The position numbers were made by a program, and so were the translations under genes. From Rheinheimera baltica DSM 14885 (GTDB lineage: Bacteria > Pseudomonadota > Gammaproteobacteria > Enterobacterales > Alteromonadaceae), in contig NZ_AUDG01000007.1 of assembly GCF_000425345.1 (NCBI RefSeq), positions 108,837-172,836 of the forward strand: DNA of 64,000 bases. The letters run 5' to 3'. Every line of letters begins with the position of its first letter. The stretch's first letter is position 1. This document shows, one piece after another, positions 1-8,627 of the stretch. Below the pieces are notes generated by a model. That model was not told where the DNA came from and searched no databases. It saw only the letters and a list, made by a program, of their open reading frames with translations.

Positions 1-2
1 AC

Positions 3-209
3 CGTCAAATCCGACGGATGTGTGAGCATCTTGGGTATGAAGTACAAAGCTTAAAACGTACGCGCATTATGCATATTCGTGTAGCCGGGTTGAAACCTGG
101 TAGCTGGCGTTTGTTAGATCCAATTGAAATACGCATGCTGGAGCAACAATTACTCACTTCAACTAAAACCGCTGATAGTGGAGATGAAATTAACAGCTTT
201 GAAGACTAG
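3..209 (+). CDS. rluF: 23S rRNA pseudouridine synthase RluF, C-terminal fragment
   Basis: Only the last 68 codons are inside the window; the reading frame is open to the left edge. The visible part reads RQIRRMCEHLGYEV, then the LKRTRIMHIRVAGLKPGSWR stretch. This is the conserved C-terminal block of the RluE/RluF/RsuA group of pseudouridine synthases, and E. coli RluF (which modifies U2604 of 23S rRNA) has nearly the same wording. The tail after it is short and acidic. The active-site Asp and any S4 domain lie outside the window. RluF rather than RluB/RluE is chosen from the QIRRMCEH..GYEV wording recalled from memory, so the exact paralogue is an inference. Confidence 0.8.
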   Translation, partial: RQIRRMCEHLGYEVQSLKRTRIMHIRVAGLKPGSWRLLDPIEIRMLEQQLLTSTKTADSGDEINSFED

Positions 210-228
210 CGTGGTTTAAAGGACTAAT

Positions 229-263
229 CGACACAGTCTGCGGTGAATACCGTTACTGTGTCG
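229..263 (+). terminator. hairpin after rluF, possible terminator
   Basis: A nine-base-pair stem CGACACAGT/ACTGTGTCG encloses a second small stem CGGT/ACCG, 19 bases after the rluF stop. What follows is AT-rich but not a clean T-run, so an intrinsic terminator is plausible rather than certain. It could also be an mRNA 3' protecting hairpin. Confidence 0.45.
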
Positions 264-293
264 GGCTAAATATTATAAATCGCACTAATGCTA

Positions 294-322
294 AACGAAA
301 AACGCAGCCATAAGGCTGAGTT
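294..322 (-). terminator. terminator of the tRNA Gly-Cys-Leu-Gly cluster
   Basis: Read on the minus strand, a CAGCC/GGCTG stem with a short loop is followed by GTTTTTCGTTT. It lies just past the 3' end of the last tRNA gene, as expected for a stable-RNA terminator. Confidence 0.6.
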
Positions 323-330
323 TTCTAATT

Positions 331-406
331 TGGAGCGAGTAACGAGGTTCGAACTCGTGACCTCGACCTTGGCAAGGTCGCGCTCTACCAGCTGAGCTAT
401 ACTCGC
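331..406 (-). tRNA. glyW: tRNA-Gly(GCC), second copy in cluster
   Basis: A 76-base cloverleaf with encoded CCA. It has acceptor GCGAGTA, D-arm AGCTCAGCTGGTAGAGC, anticodon GCC in the ACCTTGCCAAGGT stem-loop, and T-arm GAGTTCGAACCTC. It is identical base for base to the copy at 670-745. In E. coli the cluster ends at leuZ; here an extra Gly gene follows, pointing to a local duplication. Confidence 0.96.
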
Positions 407-437
407 ATAAATCTGGTAATTTACTCATTAAGAGTAA

Positions 438-524
438 TGGTGCCCGGGGCCGGACTTGAACCGGCACGCCCTTTCGAGCGAGGGATTTTAAATCCCTTGT
501 GTCTACCGATTTCACCACCCGGGC
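438..524 (-). tRNA. leuZ: tRNA-Leu(TAA)
   Basis: An 87-base class II tRNA with encoded CCA. The acceptor GCCCGGG pairs with CCCGGGC, the anticodon TAA sits in the GGGATTTAAAATCCC stem-loop, and a long variable arm precedes the T-arm. The sequence resembles E. coli leuZ, which also follows glyW and cysT downstream of pgsA. Confidence 0.96.
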
Positions 525-566
525 AGACAACTTTTTACTACTTTAACCTAACAACGCATTGTGTGA

Positions 567-640
567 TGGAGGCGGGTCCCGGAGTCGAACCGAGGTGGAC
601 GGATTTGCAATCCGCTGCATGGCCACTCTGCCAACCCGCC
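567..640 (-). tRNA. cysT: tRNA-Cys(GCA)
   Basis: A 74-base tRNA with encoded CCA and the U discriminator typical of tRNA-Cys. The acceptor is GGCGGGT/ACCCGCC and the anticodon GCA lies in the CGGATTGCAAATCCG stem-loop. It sits between the Gly and Leu genes as in the E. coli glyW-cysT-leuZ cluster. Confidence 0.96.
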
Positions 641-669
641 ATTCAAACAATTTTACTCTTTGAAAGAGT

Positions 670-745
670 TGGAGCGAGTAACGAGGTTCGAACTCGTGAC
701 CTCGACCTTGGCAAGGTCGCGCTCTACCAGCTGAGCTATACTCGC
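670..745 (-). tRNA. glyW: tRNA-Gly(GCC), first copy in cluster
   Basis: A 76-base tRNA with encoded CCA and anticodon GCC, the first gene of the minus-strand tRNA transcript. It is an exact duplicate of the Gly gene at the other end of the cluster. Confidence 0.96.
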
Positions 746-778
746 GTTGTTATGGCCATGTGCCTTAACACGTGACGC

Positions 779-806
779 ATTCTACTGTTTTAATTCAGCC
801 AGTCAA
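779..806 (-). promoter_or_regulatory. promoter of the tRNA cluster
   Basis: On the minus strand TTGACT, a 16-base spacer and TAGAAT are followed by GCGTCACG, a GC-rich start region typical of stringently controlled stable-RNA promoters. It lies about 35 bases upstream of the first tRNA-Gly. The tRNAs therefore need not depend on read-through from pgsA. Confidence 0.6.
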
Positions 807-880
807 TAATAAATTTTTGCTTTTATGACTGACTGATTAAAATTTGACTGAGTTGCGCTAATAATCAACAAAAACATCGC

Positions 881-1435
881 CTAGTGCACCAAATCTCGCC
901 AGGCGGCACGCAAATAACTGTACATTGACCATAGTGTTAGCACGGTTGCAATGTATAACAACAGCATACCTGCAGGGGTAAACCAGCTTACAAACCAATG
1001 TTCGGGCCGCCAAATTAGTCCAATTAATGCCAGCATTTGTGCAATAGTCTTATATTTACCCAGATTTGATACTGCCACATTCGCGCGTTTCCCTAGCTCT
1101 GCCATCCATTCACGCAGCGCCGAAATGACAATTTCGCGACTTATCATAATAATGGCAGGTACCGTTACCCATAACGATAAACTATCAACGGCAATTAATA
1201 CTAGGGCTACCGCCACCATGACTTTATCAGCCACAGGATCTAAAAAAGCACCAAAAGGCGTAGACTGCTGCAGCTTACGCGCCAGATAACCATCTAATGC
1301 ATCTGTAATTGCTGCAAGCCAGAAGACAAAAGCGGCCCAAAATCGTGCATTCTCAACACCTGAGTAAAAACACACTATAAAAACCGGGATTAAAAACAGT
1401 CGGAACAGGGTTAACAGATTGGGAATATTCCACAT
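881..1435 (-). CDS. pgsA: CDP-diacylglycerol--glycerol-3-phosphate 3-phosphatidyltransferase
   Basis: This inner-membrane enzyme makes phosphatidylglycerol phosphate from CDP-diacylglycerol and glycerol 3-phosphate, the committed step to phosphatidylglycerol and cardiolipin. The full CDP-alcohol phosphotransferase signature is present: D-x2-DG-x2-AR-x8-G-x3-D-x3-D, read in [10 protein letters not shown] followed by [11 protein letters not shown]. Several hydrophobic helices surround it. The start at [12 protein letters not shown] aligns with the E. coli protein and gives 184 residues against its 182; an in-frame ATG 24 bases upstream (1459) would add eight residues. It follows uvrC on the same strand with a short gap, so uvrY-uvrC-pgsA look like one transcription unit. 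Confidence 0.96.
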   Translation of the reverse strand: MWNIPNLLTLFRLFLIPVFIVCFYSGVENARFWAAFVFWLAAITDALDGYLARKLQQSTPFGAFLDPVADKVMVAVALVLIAVDSLSLWVTVPAIIMISREIVISALREWMAELGKRANVAVSNLGKYKTIAQMLALIGLIWRPEHWFVSWFTPAGMLLLYIATVLTLWSMYSYLRAAWRDLVH

Positions 1436-1468
1436 CTTATTATTCTCTACAGCATCCATGTCGCTATG

Positions 1469-3286
1469 CTACTTGTTATGGCAGGCTTGGTAAATCTTTT
1501 CCGCCTGAGCCTTTGAAATACCCGGTACAGAGCTAAGTTCTGTAATGGATGCTCTCATTACGCCTTGCAGCCCACCCAAATATTGTAATAATGCTTGCCG
1601 GCGTTTTTCACCAATACCTTTCACTTGCTCAAGTGGGCTAATAACGAACGCCTTACCACGCTTGTTTCGATGACCGGTTATCGCAAAGCGATGTGCTTCG
1701 TCACGAATTTGTTGAATTAAATGTAGTGCTGGTGCATCTTCAGCTAAGTGAATACTGCGTCCGCTTTTGGCTAAAATCAACGTCTCCAAACCTGGCTTTC
1801 TGCTCGTGCCTTTAGCGACTCCAACCAAAATGGGATGTTTCTCGTGTGGCCAGTCTAAAAATTGCTCAATGGCAATGTTCAGCTGCCCTTGTCCACCATC
1901 AATAAAAATAATATCAGGTATTTTGTCGGTATCCTGCACTTTGCCGTAGCGTTTATTCAGGGCAAACGCCATAGCTGCATAGTCGTCACCTCCAGTAATA
2001 CCGGTAACGTTATAACGCCGATATTCTGCTTTAAACGGTCCCTGGCCGTCAAACACGACACAAGAAGCAATTGTTGCCTGCCCCATGGTATGGCTTATGT
2101 CGAAGCATTCCATACGATTAATAGCGTGATCAAGCTGTAGCACCTGCTGCAATTGCTGATACCGCAATGCTGTTTTTTGTGCCTGCGATTGCTTATTATC
2201 ACAAGATAGCTGGGCATTTTTCAGTGCAAGGCTAAGATATTTTGCCTTTTCACCTCGCTGGGCATAGGTAATACGAACTTTACGGCCAGCAATTTCGCTA
2301 ATCGCTGCAGCAACAACATCTCCATCGGATAATGGATGCGACAATACAATTTCGCGTGGCATTTGCTGAGTACCATAACCATCTAGATAAAACTGCAATA
2401 TAAACGCAGTAAGAATTTCATCTTCTTCAGTATCAGCAGGCACTTTAGGAAAATACGCCTTACTGCCAAGGATTTTTTTATCACGGACAAAAAGTGCATG
2501 TACCGCAGCGACTCCATGTGAAAACACAAAGCCTATAACATCCATTTCGTCATGATCGCCACTGACGCTTTGCTGCTCCTGAACTTTTCGCAGCGCAATG
2601 ATTTTATCCCGTAATTGCGCTGCTTGTTCAAACTGCAATTCTTCACTAGCCCGATTCATATCCTGCACCAGGTTATCTATCACCTGCTGATCTTTCCCAA
2701 GTAGAAATAAGCTTGCTAGTTTTACTTGCTGCTGATAGGCCTCATCAGTAATTTTGCCAACACAGGGCGCCGAACACAGCTTCAATTGATACTGCAGGCA
2801 AGGACGTGTTCTGGCGCGATAAAACCCGTCTTCACACTGGCGGATTGGAAAAATCTTCTGTAGCGTTTTTAAACTTTGCCAAACAGCCCCAGCGTTTGGA
2901 TAGGGACCAAAGTACTGCCCCGCTGCTTTACGTGGCCCACGGTGTGAGCTAATTCTTGGATGTTTATGATCAGTTATTAAAATATAAGGATAGGATTTAT
3001 CATCCCGAAGCAACACGTTGTAACGTGGCATAAATTGTTTGATAAGGTTATTTTCGAGGATAAGTGCTTCTGTTTCGCTGTGAGTCAAGGTGTATTCAAC
3101 TTGCGCTATCTGGCTAACCAAGGATCGGGTTTTAACACTGTCGACGGTACGACGAAAATAACTACTTAACCTGTTGCGTAGGTCTTTAGCCTTGCCAACA
3201 TAAATAACCTGCTCAGCGGCATTTACCATGCGGTAAACACCAGGCTGATGCGGTACAGTGGTTAAAAAGGTTTTGGAATCGAACAT
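1469..3286 (-). CDS. uvrC: excinuclease ABC subunit C
   Basis: UvrC makes both incisions of nucleotide excision repair once loaded by UvrAB. The 605-residue protein has the expected architecture. An N-terminal GIY-YIG nuclease domain (about residues 14-95, PGVYRMVNAAEQVIYVGKAK) comes first, then a Cys-rich segment CLQYQLKLCSAPC near 165 and a UVR motif near 205-240. The RNase H-like 5' nuclease domain follows (about 380-540, with ECFDISH and FIDGGQGQ), and tandem helix-hairpin-helix motifs close the protein (VKGIGEKRRQALL; VPGISKAQAEKI). Its start codon overlaps the stop of uvrY in an ATGA arrangement, so the two are translationally coupled, as in other Gammaproteobacteria. Confidence 0.98.
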   Translation of the reverse strand: MFDSKTFLTTVPHQPGVYRMVNAAEQVIYVGKAKDLRNRLSSYFRRTVDSVKTRSLVSQIAQVEYTLTHSETEALILENNLIKQFMPRYNVLLRDDKSYPYILITDHKHPRISSHRGPRKAAGQYFGPYPNAGAVWQSLKTLQKIFPIRQCEDGFYRARTRPCLQYQLKLCSAPCVGKITDEAYQQQVKLASLFLLGKDQQVIDNLVQDMNRASEELQFEQAAQLRDKIIALRKVQEQQSVSGDHDEMDVIGFVFSHGVAAVHALFVRDKKILGSKAYFPKVPADTEEDEILTAFILQFYLDGYGTQQMPREIVLSHPLSDGDVVAAAISEIAGRKVRITYAQRGEKAKYLSLALKNAQLSCDNKQSQAQKTALRYQQLQQVLQLDHAINRMECFDISHTMGQATIASCVVFDGQGPFKAEYRRYNVTGITGGDDYAAMAFALNKRYGKVQDTDKIPDIIFIDGGQGQLNIAIEQFLDWPHEKHPILVGVAKGTSRKPGLETLILAKSGRSIHLAEDAPALHLIQQIRDEAHRFAITGHRNKRGKAFVISPLEQVKGIGEKRRQALLQYLGGLQGVMRASITELSSVPGISKAQAEKIYQACHNK

Positions 3287-3930
3287 CAGGCTTTTGCGAT
3301 GTCAATCATACCGTGTCGCAATGCCAAATGCGTTAGTTCGACATCACCACTAATAGCAAGCTTCTCAAACATACGATAACGATATGAATTAACCGTTTTC
3401 GCACTAACATTTAATTGATCCGCGATATCCGTAACTTTTTGTCCCTGCGTAATCATCATCATAATTTGCAGTTCACGGTCAGATAAATCATCAAAAGGGT
3501 TTTGACTAAGGTTATTTACCTTACTCAAGGCCATTTTTTGCGCAACTTCGTCAGAAATATGTCTCACACCGGTGTAAACTTTGCGAATGGCTGACACCAT
3601 TTCACGTGGCGGTGAGTTTTTAGAAATAAAACCTGCAGCGCCTAACTGCATAACTTTGGTTGGCACAGGCTCTTCACACGACACTGATAAAGCCAAAACT
3701 TTAATGTCTGGACAATAATGCAGTATACGCTTCGTCGCTGTCATGCCTCCCATACCTGGCATATTCATATCCATCAACACAACATCAGGTTCGTGTTGAC
3801 GGCAAAATTGTAGTGCTTCTTCACCTGAGCCAGCTTCGCCAATCACCTTGATACCGCGCTCATCCATTAGAATGCGACTGATCCCAGTACGTACAAGCTC
3901 ATGATCATCAACTAACAAGACGTTAATCAA
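3286..3930 (-). CDS. uvrY: response regulator UvrY/GacA (BarA partner)
   Basis: A 214-residue NarL/FixJ-type response regulator. The receiver domain has the acidic pair DD at 8-9, the phospho-acceptor Asp54 in VLMDMNMPGM, a Ser in the LALS strand and a Lys in ISKNSPP. The C-terminal LuxR helix-turn-helix (about 145-205) reads LSDRELQIMMMITQG, then VSAKTVNSYRYRMFEKL. In Enterobacteria and Pseudomonas, UvrY/GacA is phosphorylated by BarA/GacS and turns on CsrA-sequestering small RNAs. The partner kinase is not in the window. Its position directly upstream of uvrC is the classic one for GacA. Confidence 0.95.
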   Translation of the reverse strand: MINVLLVDDHELVRTGISRILMDERGIKVIGEAGSGEEALQFCRQHEPDVVLMDMNMPGMGGMTATKRILHYCPDIKVLALSVSCEEPVPTKVMQLGAAGFISKNSPPREMVSAIRKVYTGVRHISDEVAQKMALSKVNNLSQNPFDDLSDRELQIMMMITQGQKVTDIADQLNVSAKTVNSYRYRMFEKLAISGDVELTHLALRHGMIDIAKA

Positions 3931-4138
3931 TTTAGCCTCTCCGCTTCACTGGATATTAGAATTATTATAATTGGTTAGCATAGCTGAGCAGAAACACTTT
4001 TGCTAAACAATTTGAGTCGGAACTAGTGGTTTTGACCAGTTCATGCAAAGTGTGCCAGAAAAGTTAATAATTTTAAACAAATGGATTTATTTTTTGCTTC
4101 GGAAATGACAAGTAAATTATTTGAAGGTGAGGTGTAAG
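3931..4138. other. intergenic region, uvrY promoter side
   Basis: About 200 AT-rich bases lie between the uvrY start and the 3' end of the first tRNA-Ser. I see no ORF. The upstream signals of uvrY must lie here, but no single promoter stands out. Confidence 0.4.
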
Positions 4139-4229
4139 TGGCGGAGGGAGAGAGATTCGAACTCTCGGTGGGCTATTAACCCACGCCGGTTTTCAAGACC
4201 GGTGCATTAAACCGCTCTGCCATCCCTCC
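4139..4229 (-). tRNA. serT: tRNA-Ser(TGA), copy 1
   Basis: A 91-base class II tRNA with encoded CCA. It has acceptor GGAGGGA, anticodon TGA in the ACCGGTCTTGAAAACCGG stem-loop, a long variable arm GTGGGTTAATAGCCCAC and T-arm GAGTTCGAATCTC. It is identical to the copy at 4414-4504. Confidence 0.96.
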
Positions 4230-4243
4230 GCGTTACAGGGCGC

Positions 4244-4272
4244 ATATTAAAAACTGCAGCCTGCTTTGTAAA
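4244..4272 (-). promoter_or_regulatory. promoter of tRNA-Ser copy 1
   Basis: On the minus strand TTTACA, a 17-base spacer and TAATAT are followed by GCGCCC, a GC-rich discriminator, 14 bases before the tRNA. It is a strong match to a sigma70 stable-RNA promoter, so copy 1 is a complete transcription unit and not only a read-through product of copy 2. Confidence 0.65.
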
Positions 4273-4385
4273 GCGCTTTTTTGTTATTTTTGAGTGTTTG
4301 CTTAGTAAATCAACAACAAAGCCATAATTTAAACAATTAAAGTATGGATCCAACAGGCTATAAGCTAGTCAATTTTTTACAGGCA

Positions 4386-4411
4386 CAAAAAAACCACCCT
4401 AGGGTGGCTTT
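4386..4411 (-). terminator. intrinsic terminator of tRNA-Ser copy 2
   Basis: On the minus strand AAAGCCACCC/GGGTGGTTTTTTT forms a tight stem followed by seven T residues, immediately downstream of the second tRNA-Ser gene. It separates the two identical tRNA genes into independent units. Confidence 0.8.
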
Positions 4412-4413
4412 AA

Positions 4414-4504
4414 TGGCGGAGGGAGAGAGATTCGAACTCTCGGTGGGCTATTAACCCACGCCGGTTTTCAAGACCGGTGCATTAAACCGCTCTGCCATCC
4501 CTCC
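4414..4504 (-). tRNA. serT: tRNA-Ser(TGA), copy 2
   Basis: An exact duplicate of the 91-base tRNA-Ser(UGA) 275 bases away, also with encoded CCA. Upstream on the minus strand a TAATAT -10 box (4515-4520) with a GC-rich start ACGCGTCGCC provides its own promoter. The intervening sequences of the two copies differ, so the duplication is not recent or was homogenised only in the gene. Confidence 0.96.
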
Positions 4505-4619
4505 GGCGACGCGTATATTAATCACTTAGGTTGAGAAAAGAAAGCATTAAATGCAAAAAAATCTCACCGTCACCAAATTCTTACTTCAACCACTGGTCTA
4601 GTGTGAACTATCTGCGTAT

Positions 4620-4625
4620 TATAAT
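4620..4625 (+). promoter_or_regulatory. -10 box of yccA
   Basis: A perfect TATAAT lies 41 bases upstream of the yccA start codon. No good -35 hexamer is visible at the usual spacing, so the call rests on the -10 alone. The sequence AGGAG before the ATG is the ribosome binding site. Confidence 0.4.
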
Positions 4626-4666
4626 GTCAGTTATATTAATAAACCTTTGTATTAGGAGAACAATTA

Positions 4667-5335
4667 ATGTCATACAGAGAAACAACAACGATCAGTACTG
4701 CCGGACGCAGTGTTGAAATTAATAAAGTACTTCGTAACACCTATTTTTTATTGGCAATGACATTGGCTTTCAGCGCAGTTACAGCCGGCGTTGCAATGGC
4801 GCTAAATATGTCGCCAATGATGTCTATCGTCTTTTTTGTTGCAGGCTTTATCATGCTCTTTGTTGTTAACAAAAAAGCGGATTCAGCCAGTGGTATTTTT
4901 TGGGTTTTCGCCTTTACTGGCGCATTAGGCGCCTCGTTAGGCCCGATGCTAAATTATTATGCAGGTTTGGCAAACGGACCTTCTTTAATAATGCAAGCAT
5001 TAGGCGGTACAGCACTAATCTTCTTCAGTCTGTCGGCTTATGCGCTAACTACACGTAAAGATTTCTCTTTCATGGGTGGTTTTTTAACAGTAGGCCTTAT
5101 TGTAGTTTTAGTTGCTGCACTGGCGAATATCTTCCTTAACATTCCGGCCCTTAGCCTGACTATCAGCGCTGCCATTATTCTTATTATGTCAGCACTAATC
5201 CTGTTTGATACCAGCCGTATTATCAACGGTGGCGAAACTAATTACATCCGCGCTACAGTGAGCCTTTATTTAAATGTCTTCAACATTTTTGTAAATCTGC
5301 TGCAACTACTAGGCGTTTTTGGTGGTGATGATTAA
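4667..5335 (+). CDS. yccA: Bax inhibitor-1/YccA family membrane protein
   Basis: A 222-residue polytopic inner-membrane protein with about seven hydrophobic helices. The wording NKVLRNTYFLLAMTLAFSA at the N-terminus and GGETNYIRATVSLYLNVFNI at the C-terminus closely follows E. coli YccA (219 residues). YccA there is a substrate and modulator of the FtsH protease that protects the SecY translocon. The C-terminal GGETNYIRATVSLY loop carries the acidic residue typical of the family's presumed ion path. It is a single-gene unit with its own terminator. Confidence 0.93.
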   Translation: MSYRETTTISTAGRSVEINKVLRNTYFLLAMTLAFSAVTAGVAMALNMSPMMSIVFFVAGFIMLFVVNKKADSASGIFWVFAFTGALGASLGPMLNYYAGLANGPSLIMQALGGTALIFFSLSAYALTTRKDFSFMGGFLTVGLIVVLVAALANIFLNIPALSLTISAAIILIMSALILFDTSRIINGGETNYIRATVSLYLNVFNIFVNLLQLLGVFGGDD

Positions 5336-5370
5336 TAACGCTACTTTGCCTAGTGATGCTTATTAGTTAA

Positions 5371-5398
5371 AATGCCCCCACTGCGGGGCATTTTTTAT
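5371..5398 (+). terminator. intrinsic terminator of yccA
   Basis: AATGCCCC/GGGGCATT stem followed by TTTTT. It is only about 10 bases before tusD, so the tus genes start a new unit very close by or partly depend on read-through. Confidence 0.85.
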
Positions 5399-5409
5399 TT
5401 GGGCGGCAT

Positions 5410-5772
5410 ATGACACGTTTTGGTTTATTAATCACTTCCAATAGCTTTGCCAGCCAAAGTCTGGCAAGTGCATTGTTATTTGCCAAAACAGCTGTTGAGC
5501 ATGGCCACCAGATTGACCATATCTTTTTATACCAAGAAGCAGTTTACTCTGCTGCGGCAAATATTGATTTGCCCGCCGATGAGCCAGATATTAGCGCCAC
5601 GTTAGCCAGTTTCTGTCATCAGCACTGCATTCCATTGCTGTTTTGTATTACAGCTGCTGAAAAACGTGGTGTTGTAAGTGATACTTTGCCGGCCCGTAAA
5701 GGCTATATCGCAGCAGGCTTGGCAGAGTTTGCAATGCGACAGACAAATATAGATAAATTGGTACAATTTTAA
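5410..5772 (+). CDS. tusD: sulfur relay protein TusD
   Basis: TusD is the sulfur-carrying subunit of the TusBCD hexamer. It takes persulfide sulfur from TusA and passes it to TusE, then MnmA, for 2-thiolation of U34 in Lys, Glu and Gln tRNAs. The 120-residue DsrE-fold protein keeps the acceptor cysteine, Cys79, in LLFCITAAEKRGV, matching Cys78 of the E. coli protein. It is the first gene of tusDCB-tusE and its stop overlaps the tusC start by one base. DsrE of sulfur oxidisers is the alternative, but the tusE gene next door and the absence of dsr genes favour tus. Confidence 0.93.
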   Translation: MTRFGLLITSNSFASQSLASALLFAKTAVEHGHQIDHIFLYQEAVYSAAANIDLPADEPDISATLASFCHQHCIPLLFCITAAEKRGVVSDTLPARKGYIAAGLAEFAMRQTNIDKLVQF

Positions 5773-6128
5773 TGTGTAATTTACTGGTATTGCTGCGTTA
5801 CAGCCCTTTTAACAATGCCCAAGGACGTGAAGCACTTGATCTTATATTAGCACTCGCTGCGGTCGATCATAACGTCAGTGTGCTATTTAGCGGCGATGCC
5901 GTATTCCAGCTACTACCAACCAAGGACCAGCCTGATTTTGCGTTAAAAGCGTACCCGCGCAGTTTTAAATTGTTTGAACTATACGATATTGACCAGGTGT
6001 ATGTCTGCGAGCAATCATTGCGTGAGCGAGGCATTAAACAAAATCAACTAGTCACAGCCGCAAGGCCAGTGTCTGCAAATGACATCACTGTGTTAATGGC
6101 GGAACAACATCAGGTAATTAGCAGCTAA
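5772..6128 (+). CDS. tusC: sulfur relay protein TusC
   Basis: The second DsrE-fold subunit (118 residues) of the TusBCD complex. It is structural and lacks the TusD-type active cysteine. The N-terminus LVLLRYSPFNNAQGREALDL fits the TusC/DsrF family. Start and stop codons overlap or abut those of tusD and tusB, so stoichiometric translation is likely. Confidence 0.93.
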   Translation: MCNLLVLLRYSPFNNAQGREALDLILALAAVDHNVSVLFSGDAVFQLLPTKDQPDFALKAYPRSFKLFELYDIDQVYVCEQSLRERGIKQNQLVTAARPVSANDITVLMAEQHQVISS

Positions 6129-6129
6129 A

Positions 6130-6399
6130 ATGAAACTCATTAGCATAATTTCACCAACAATTAATCTGGCCAACCTTGCTCAAGTTTGTGCAGTCACTGA
6201 CGCAATCTTACTTCGACAAGATGCGGTATATTTGTGTCTACGCAACGACATCAGCTGGCCAACAACCCAACGCTATGCATTAGACAGCGATATATACGTT
6301 AGACATGTTTTAGTACCAGAAGATATTGTCGTAGTAACGGCAAAGCAGTGGCTCGAATTAACCATCAATGCTAAGCAAAACCTGTTATGGCAGAATTAA
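6130..6399 (+). CDS. tusB: sulfur relay protein TusB
   Basis: The third and smallest subunit (89 residues; E. coli 95) of TusBCD, of the DsrH family. It begins one base after tusC and ends inside tusE. Sequence conservation is weak, as usual for TusB, so the assignment leans on gene order and length. Confidence 0.88.
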   Translation: MKLISIISPTINLANLAQVCAVTDAILLRQDAVYLCLRNDISWPTTQRYALDSDIYVRHVLVPEDIVVVTAKQWLELTINAKQNLLWQN

Positions 6400-6722
6400 T
6401 GATTGATAATGCAAATCTAGTGCTGGATAAACATGGTTATCTTGCTAATTTAACAGACTGGAACATACAAGTTGCCGAGCACTTTGCGTTATTAGAGCAA
6501 ATTAACCTAACCGACGCTCATTGGGAAGTCGTGCATTTTGTTCGTGATTTTTATCTCGAATTTAATACATCACCGGCAATGCGTATTTTGGTAAAAGCTA
6601 TGGCACAAAAGTTGGGGGCGGAAAAAGGCAACAGTAAATATTTGTTTCAACTATTTCCACAAGGCCCAGCAAAGCAAGCTACACGAATTGCCGGCTTACC
6701 TAAGCCAGCAAAGTGCTTATAA
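6387..6722 (+). CDS. tusE: sulfurtransferase TusE (DsrC family)
   Basis: TusE accepts sulfur from TusD and delivers it to the tRNA thiouridylase MnmA. The 111-residue protein has the DsrC-family core [20 protein letters not shown] and the flexible C-terminal arm GLPKPAKCL, in which the penultimate cysteine carries the persulfide. Only that cysteine is present, not the second arm cysteine of dissimilatory DsrC, so it is a TusE and not a sulfite-reductase partner. Two starts are possible, 6387 inside tusB or 6399. In many Enterobacteria tusE is unlinked; here it completes the operon. Confidence 0.94.
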   Translation: MAELMIDNANLVLDKHGYLANLTDWNIQVAEHFALLEQINLTDAHWEVVHFVRDFYLEFNTSPAMRILVKAMAQKLGAEKGNSKYLFQLFPQGPAKQATRIAGLPKPAKCL

Positions 6723-6733
6723 CGGAAAAAGTG

Positions 6734-6883
6734 CTACGTTGTGCTGCTGCGCATAATACCGACTATACCCTCCAGCGTAACAATAACAAAAACAGCAATA
6801 ATGCCGATAACGATGGCCCAATAAATACTGCGCATTAACGGTGGATTGGTTTGCTTTATGCTTCTTTTACGCTTTGGTGCCAT
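6734..6883 (-). CDS. small single-pass membrane protein, 49 residues
   Basis: I do not recognise this gene. The ORF encodes a lysine/arginine-rich N-terminus (MAPKRKRSIKQTNPP), one hydrophobic helix (about residues 19-37, SIYWAIVIGIIAVFVIVTL) and a short polar tail. This layout predicts a tail outside and the basic end in the cytoplasm. A GGAG ribosome binding site lies seven bases before the ATG. It is convergent with tusE and tandem with serS, whose reading frame ends downstream of it. The clear hydrophobic segment and good ribosome site make it likely to be real despite its size; a Pfam-type assignment is not possible by eye. Confidence 0.65.
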   Translation of the reverse strand: MAPKRKRSIKQTNPPLMRSIYWAIVIGIIAVFVIVTLEGIVGIMRSSTT

Positions 6884-6957
6884 ATGCTCACTCCGCATAT
6901 ACTCTACCTCAGTATAAGCAAAGCTATAGCCTGAGATAGAGTAGATATTTACACCAC

Positions 6958-8620
<1,663 letters not shown>

Positions 8621-8627
<7 letters not shown>

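Noticed and set aside
437..775. Plus-strand ORF of 112 codons over the tRNA cluster.
   Set aside because: It is the complement of three tRNA genes and has no ribosome site; translation of tRNA complements often gives long open frames.
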